From assembly GCA_938003515.1 (NCBI GenBank), contig CALKYL010000070.1, forward strand, positions 1-8,109: a stretch of 8,109 bases of DNA, given 5' to 3'. Source of the DNA: an uncultured bacterium. GTDB lineage: Bacteria > Planctomycetota > UBA1135 > UBA2386. Both the position numbers and the translations under genes were made by a program. The notes under the pieces are model-generated. The model searched no databases and had not been told where the DNA came from. It saw only the letters and a program-made list of their open reading frames with translations. Positions 7,119 to 8,109 of the stretch are shown here, piece after piece (within the stretch, counting starts at the first letter, position 1; each line of letters begins with the position of its first letter).

Positions 7119-7910
7119 TCACCAGGGCTTGTTCTTGTTGTCGTTGTACCAGTCCTGCCACTCGCGGAACGCGTCGAAGTCCTGCTTCGTCAGCTTGCGG
7201 AGCGTGTCGTTCCACTTGCCGGACAGGGCGGCGAGGCGCCGCTGCGCGTTCTGCGCCTCGATGTTGGTGCCGAGCTGGGACGCGATCTCGGCCAGCGAGC
7301 CGTACGTGATCAGCAGCTGGCTGACGATCTCCTTGCGCACCTTCTCCGGCGACTCCTCGAAGTTGCCCAGCGCCTCTCCCGCCGCCGCCTGCAGCGCCGC
7401 CTCGGGGTTGCGACGCGCCTCGTCGATCAGGAACTTGACCATCGACTCTTCCTTGGTCTTGCCGATGTTGCGCAGCAGCTTCTCGCGCAGCGGCACCCAC
7501 TCGGGCTTGTCGGGGAAGCGCTTGCTCTCGAAGGCCTTCTTCAGCGCCTTCGCGCCGCCGGCGCCGTGCTGGCCGAGCGCCGCCGCCGCGGCGTCGTAGA
7601 GCTGCGTCTGGTTGGCGTCGCGGACCTTGCTGCGGTTGAGCACGTCGTCGAGCGCCTTCAGGACCATCTTCTCGTCCTTCGGGTGCAGGCCCTCTTCGTG
7701 CTTCTGGTAGAGCACGTCGATCGCCGCCACGCCTTCGGCGTCGCGCTCGAACTTGCGGTCGTCGGCGACCTCGTCGAGCAGGTCGACCTTCGCTGCGACC
7801 TCCGGGTCCTGGTCCTTCTTGGGTGGCTTCTGCGCCGGCGCGGCCGGCGCCAGCGCGCAGAGCGCGGCGAGCACGAGGGAGCCAGGAGAACGGAATGCGG
7901 TCGTCGGCAT
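7119..7910 (-). CDS. Secreted HEAT-like helical repeat protein
   Basis: A 263-residue exported protein with no catalytic motif, probably a binding or scaffold protein outside the cytoplasm. Residues 1-26 are a signal peptide (MPTTAFRS, a hydrophobic run, then APA before Q27). Cys18 lies inside the hydrophobic run, but Leu17 does not fit a lipobox, so it is not a lipoprotein, and the mature part has no cysteine. A charged segment (28-60) is followed by paired amphipathic helices that look like degenerate HEAT repeats, notably about 103-130, 140-167 and 168-200 (with GEALGNF at 178-184). The C-terminus (244-263) reads DFDAFREWQDWYN and ends in KPW. I recall comparable EWxxWW-like tails on planctomycete HEAT-type proteins. 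The ATG at 7910 is chosen for GGAGGT 4 bases upstream and the signal peptide directly after it. The frame extends to 8063 without useful sequence. It lies 52 bases upstream of the coiled-coil gene and may head the cluster. Confidence 0.85.
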   Translation of the reverse strand: MPTTAFRSPGSLVLAALCALAPAAPAQKPPKKDQDPEVAAKVDLLDEVADDRKFERDAEGVAAIDVLYQKHEEGLHPKDEKMVLKALDDVLNRSKVRDANQTQLYDAAAAALGQHGAGGAKALKKAFESKRFPDKPEWVPLREKLLRNIGKTKEESMVKFLIDEARRNPEAALQAAAGEALGNFEESPEKVRKEIVSQLLITYGSLAEIASQLGTNIEAQNAQRRLAALSGKWNDTLRKLTKQDFDAFREWQDWYNDNKNKPW

Positions 7911-7914
7911 CGGC

Positions 7915-7920
7915 ACCTCC
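7915..7920 (-). promoter_or_regulatory. Strong ribosome binding site of the HEAT-like gene
   Basis: The minus strand carries GGAGGT 4 bases before the ATG at 7910, the best Shine-Dalgarno match in the window. It rules out the longer in-frame start at 8063. Confidence 0.75.
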
Positions 7921-7945
7921 GGAGGGGTATCGGCAGTCGGGGCAG

Positions 7946-8013
7946 CGGACGTGCCGCCGGACGTCTCGCGTGCGACACACACCGTCGCGCCCCGCCGCGA
8001 GGATATCAAAACG
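7946..8013 (-). promoter_or_regulatory. Candidate promoter region upstream of the minus-strand cluster
   Basis: Bases 8003-8013 (ATATCAAAACG on the + strand) are the only AT-rich island in the leader. On the minus strand it contains TTGATA, a fair -35 match, though no good -10 follows at normal spacing. Nearer the gene, CGGACGT occurs twice (7946-7952 and 7958-7964) at a 12-base period, with 10 of 12 positions matching between the units, as an operator might. Both could be chance. I see nothing else in 7921-8109. Confidence 0.25.
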
Positions 8014-8109
8014 CATGCCCCGAAGCCCGCGCCGGCACGGCGCTCTTGGGCCGCCCGGCGCACGGGCGGGCGCCCCCTCGGCGACGGCCACCACGACGCC
8101 CACGGCGGG

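Noticed and set aside
7855..7910. Lipoprotein signal around Cys18 of the HEAT-like protein
   Set aside because: The residue before Cys is Leu rather than Gly, Ala or Ser, and a good signal peptidase I site (APA before Q27) follows.
7027..8103. Minus-strand frame of 358 codons containing a CPDC motif
   Set aside because: The Cys motif is isolated and lies in the leader, and most of the frame overlaps the HEAT-like gene with Arg/Gly-rich sequence.
8015..8109. Possible start of a divergent + strand gene at ATG 8015
   Set aside because: About 31 codons of Pro/Ala/Thr-rich sequence run to the window edge with no well-placed ribosome site; not enough to call.
1..8109. CRISPR array, mobile element, tRNA, defence or phage system
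   Set aside because: No regularly spaced repeats, transposase or nuclease motifs, terminal inverted repeats or tRNA-like folds were seen; the coding content is housekeeping plus exported proteins.

Overview
The window is very GC-rich (around 70 percent by eye, not counted) and strongly coding. It most likely comes from a planctomycete, possibly the high-GC deep-branching planctomycetes related to Saltatorellus/Engelhardtia. Three things suggest this: a secreted beta-rich protein whose C-terminal domain looks like one common in that group, a secreted helical-repeat protein ending in an EWxxWY-type tail, and a DXS with GHAG in place of the usual GHSS. These resemblances are recalled rather than searched, so the phylum call is moderate and anything finer is a guess.

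Layout. One gene lies on the + strand (148-1965): an exported 605-residue protein with no catalytic motif. It converges with a five-gene minus-strand cluster that reads from right to left. The order is a secreted HEAT-like protein (7910-7119), a membrane-anchored coiled-coil protein (7066-5936), ispA (5939-4995), dxs (4921-2939) and nadK (2894-2034). The gaps are 52, -4 (a GTGA stop/start overlap), 73 and 44 bases, so at least the last four genes look like one transcription unit. The converging ends share a perfect 15-bp hairpin at 1974-2007.

How the genes fit together. DXS makes DXP, the first committed intermediate of the MEP isoprenoid pathway. IspA condenses the pathway's C5 products, probably to farnesyl diphosphate. 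NAD kinase supplies the NADP pool needed by DXR and other reductive steps. ispA-dxs-(tlyA)-nadK is a well-known bacterial gene neighbourhood, usually headed by xseA/xseB. Here tlyA is absent between dxs and nadK, and the xse position holds an unfamiliar coiled-coil membrane protein whose start/stop overlap ties it to ispA.

No mobile element, CRISPR array, tRNA, rRNA or defence system is visible. The least ordinary items are the coiled-coil protein, which has two similar beta-rich blocks faintly reminiscent of the LptA/LptC/LptF fold, and the altered cofactor-site residues of DXS. The long open frames antisense to these genes are by-products of high GC content.
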